This document shows, in pieces, positions 62,507 to 64,000 of a stretch of DNA of 64,000 nt (within the stretch, counting starts at the first letter, position 1; each line of letters starts with the position of its first letter). The notes beneath the pieces were generated by a model. The model was not told the DNA's origin, searched no databases, and saw only the letters and a list, made by a program, of their open reading frames with translations. Origin of the DNA: Marinoscillum sp965229915 (GTDB lineage: Bacteria > Bacteroidota > Bacteroidia > Cytophagales > Cyclobacteriaceae); contig NZ_CBDDJZ010000001.1 in the NCBI RefSeq assembly GCF_965229915.1, positions 2,170,001 through 2,234,000 of the forward strand, in the 5' to 3' direction. The position numbers and the translations under genes are program-made.

Positions 62507-64000
62507 TTAGTTAGCCATTTGCATACGCTTCACAATCTCTCTCAGTTCGGTACTGCCCACTTGGTTCATTTCCACATCTTCAGCTACCAGTTTAGCTTTA
62601 TCTGAGAGCTCCGTGCTCAGTACAAATTGACCCGATTCATTGAGGTATATACCTATCACTGGAAATGGCACCAGGCCATTCTTTCCAACTCCCGTCACAC
62701 AAGTGGTCAAAATCATCAAGTCTTTTTTGGCGTCCTCATTCACATCGATAAATTCAATCACTACCTCTTCAATCATCCACTCGTCAGTGGAATAAGGACT
62801 GAGCTTCTGAGTTGCATCATCTTTTTCTACATACAATCCAATGATTCGCCCTTCTTTCATGGAAGTAGCATAAAGGACTATTTGTCCCATACCCTCTATG
62901 TCAGCTACTTTGGTCAGATCTGTCAATGGATCACCCTCTATAATCACCGGGGTTTGCTCAAGCTTTAAGAGGTCATTGTCCCTGATTTCAAAGAAAGTCA
63001 CTTCTTCCTCTCTGTCAGAATCTTGACAGGCCGGCATTAATACACGTATGTAGTTTGCAGATGAGCCTCTTGCGATTTCAACGACCGGCGGATCACAATA
63101 CAGCGCTTCTCCGGAGACCACAGCCTGCTCCCCGATCAACCCTTTGTCAGAGTAAAAGGCGACCTGATAGTTGTAATTAGGCTCTCCATGGTCACTTATG
63201 TTACGAAGCAAGACGATGTGTCTGTTATCACCTTTCAGCACAGCCAGGGGTGCATAGCCTTTGGCAAGCCAATACCTGCTGAATTTTTGAGGACCCGGGG
63301 AAGGTCTTTCACTACCACCAAACTTAGCCGGATGCTGCTCGATCCAGTCTAAATACTCCATCAAAGTAGTTAGAGGTTGGGTATGTACAAAGGACTCAGT
63401 CTTGCTATCCCATTTATAGTATCTCTCTGAGGATGCATAGTTTTGATCGCCACAGCCATATCCACCTTGCTCATCCACTATTTTTATGCCCTTTTCAGTA
63501 AAGCTAATATTAGAGGCGTAACCTTGCAGGTACTCGCAATTCCCTCCTTCAAACACCGATGGAGCATAAAGATTAGCTGGTTTCAGTTCGTTGTATTTGG
63601 TAATGCGATAGACATCACTGCTGCCATCAAATGAGGTTCGAAAGTTGGATATTTGGTTAACAATCAACTCAGGCACTCTATCACCAGTGAGATCTTTAGT
63701 GTCTTTCACCGTTCCTGAAACCAGGCTAAAGTGTGTCACTCCATTTGCCTTCAATTGATCAAAAATTTCCTCGTGATAGTCACCACCAGAGAAGAGTTGA
63801 TTGAGTGTGTTGAAAAAAACCAGGCTTGACTTGTCCGCTTCTATTAACTCATAGACTCTAACGTTACCCAACTTATAGATGAATTTATAGCTGATATCAC
63901 GCCCTTTCGACCGAAGTGCTAACAACACCTTTTCGTAATCCACCGGAGGTGCAAAAGCGACCGGACCGGATACCTTATCCATCTTTAACTGGTAGAGCTT
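62507..64000 (-). CDS. Protein of unknown function with FG-GAP-like motifs, cut by window edge
   Basis: The frame is open to the right edge (KLYQLK precedes the first Met at 63982), so the true start and any signal peptide probably lie beyond the window. At least 491 aa are visible. DLTGDRVPELIVNQ and DVNEDAKKDLMIL have the Asp spacing of FG-GAP/VCBS calcium-binding repeats, hinting at a propeller-like extracellular or periplasmic protein. The family is otherwise not recognised. Confidence 0.5.
   Translation of the reverse strand, partial: KLYQLKMDKVSGPVAFAPPVDYEKVLLALRSKGRDISYKFIYKLGNVRVYELIEADKSSLVFFNTLNQLFSGGDYHEEIFDQLKANGVTHFSLVSGTVKDTKDLTGDRVPELIVNQISNFRTSFDGSSDVYRITKYNELKPANLYAPSVFEGGNCEYLQGYASNISFTEKGIKIVDEQGGYGCGDQNYASSERYYKWDSKTESFVHTQPLTTLMEYLDWIEQHPAKFGGSERPSPGPQKFSRYWLAKGYAPLAVLKGDNRHIVLLRNISDHGEPNYNYQVAFYSDKGLIGEQAVVSGEALYCDPPVVEIARGSSANYIRVLMPACQDSDREEEVTFFEIRDNDLLKLEQTPVIIEGDPLTDLTKVADIEGMGQIVLYATSMKEGRIIGLYVEKDDATQKLSPYSTDEWMIEEVVIEFIDVNEDAKKDLMILTTCVTGVGKNGLVPFPVIGIYLNESGQFVLSTELSDKAKLVAEDVEMNQVGSTELREIVKRMQMAN

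Overview
The window comes from a Bacteroidota genome, most likely a marine Cytophagales-type bacterium. The evidence is several giant exported proteins with Type IX secretion (T9SS) type A C-terminal sorting domains, TPR sensor kinases paired with LytTR response regulators, membrane-anchored TPR-LuxR regulators, and 59-residue PID-CTERM-like peptides. Genus cannot be decided from the sequence alone. I saw no tRNA, rRNA or CRISPR array.

Left part (1 to about 44.4 kb, all on the minus strand). After a truncated Reg_prop sensor at the left edge comes a five-copy cassette family, named here A to E from left to right. Each cassette has one giant T9SS cargo gene (1083 to 2634 aa). Its roughly 490 C-terminal residues are shared by all five, while its N-terminal domains differ completely: BspA/DUF285, propeller plus Ig, LRR plus propeller, propeller plus beta-helix plus cadherin, and Big_5 plus FN3. 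A 59-codon gene for a nearly invariant peptide (Sec signal, APPATPIDGG, hydrophobic stretch, basic tail) follows 65 to 151 nt downstream. The unit ends in a conserved 3' segment with a hairpin terminator. Cassettes A and B are each preceded by a TPR-HisKA_2 kinase and LytTR regulator pair. C is preceded by one TPR-LuxR gene and E by four in tandem. D has no regulator of its own. Upstream DNA follows the regulator class: A and B carry direct repeats with a 21-bp period, and C, D and E carry two CTACCC/GGGTAG dyads at an almost fixed distance of 86 to 87 nt from the start codon. All five cargo genes have an inverted repeat touching or directly before the start codon. An IS3-family element has inserted between peptide D and its 3' terminator segment.

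Right part (44.5 to 64 kb) is more ordinary. It holds a HExxH protein; an operon of a peptidoglycan-hydrolase-like protein, a membrane protein and a patatin phospholipase, the first two each broken by a one-base frameshift; a hemolysin III family membrane protein; a SiaC-like (DUF1987) protein; a small YodC-like protein; an FAD-dependent dehydrogenase; an EF-hand protein; a T9SS-exported M43 metalloprotease; an NfuA-type Fe-S scaffold; a LytS/LytR-type TPR kinase and regulator pair; a dicarboxylate/amino-acid:cation symporter; a lipoprotein; and a protein cut by the right edge.

Working interpretation (inference): cassettes A to E are separately regulated surface-protein modules with interchangeable outer domains on a common secretion/anchoring body, each made together with the same tiny partner peptide. 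TPR sensors in the envelope would choose which module is expressed.
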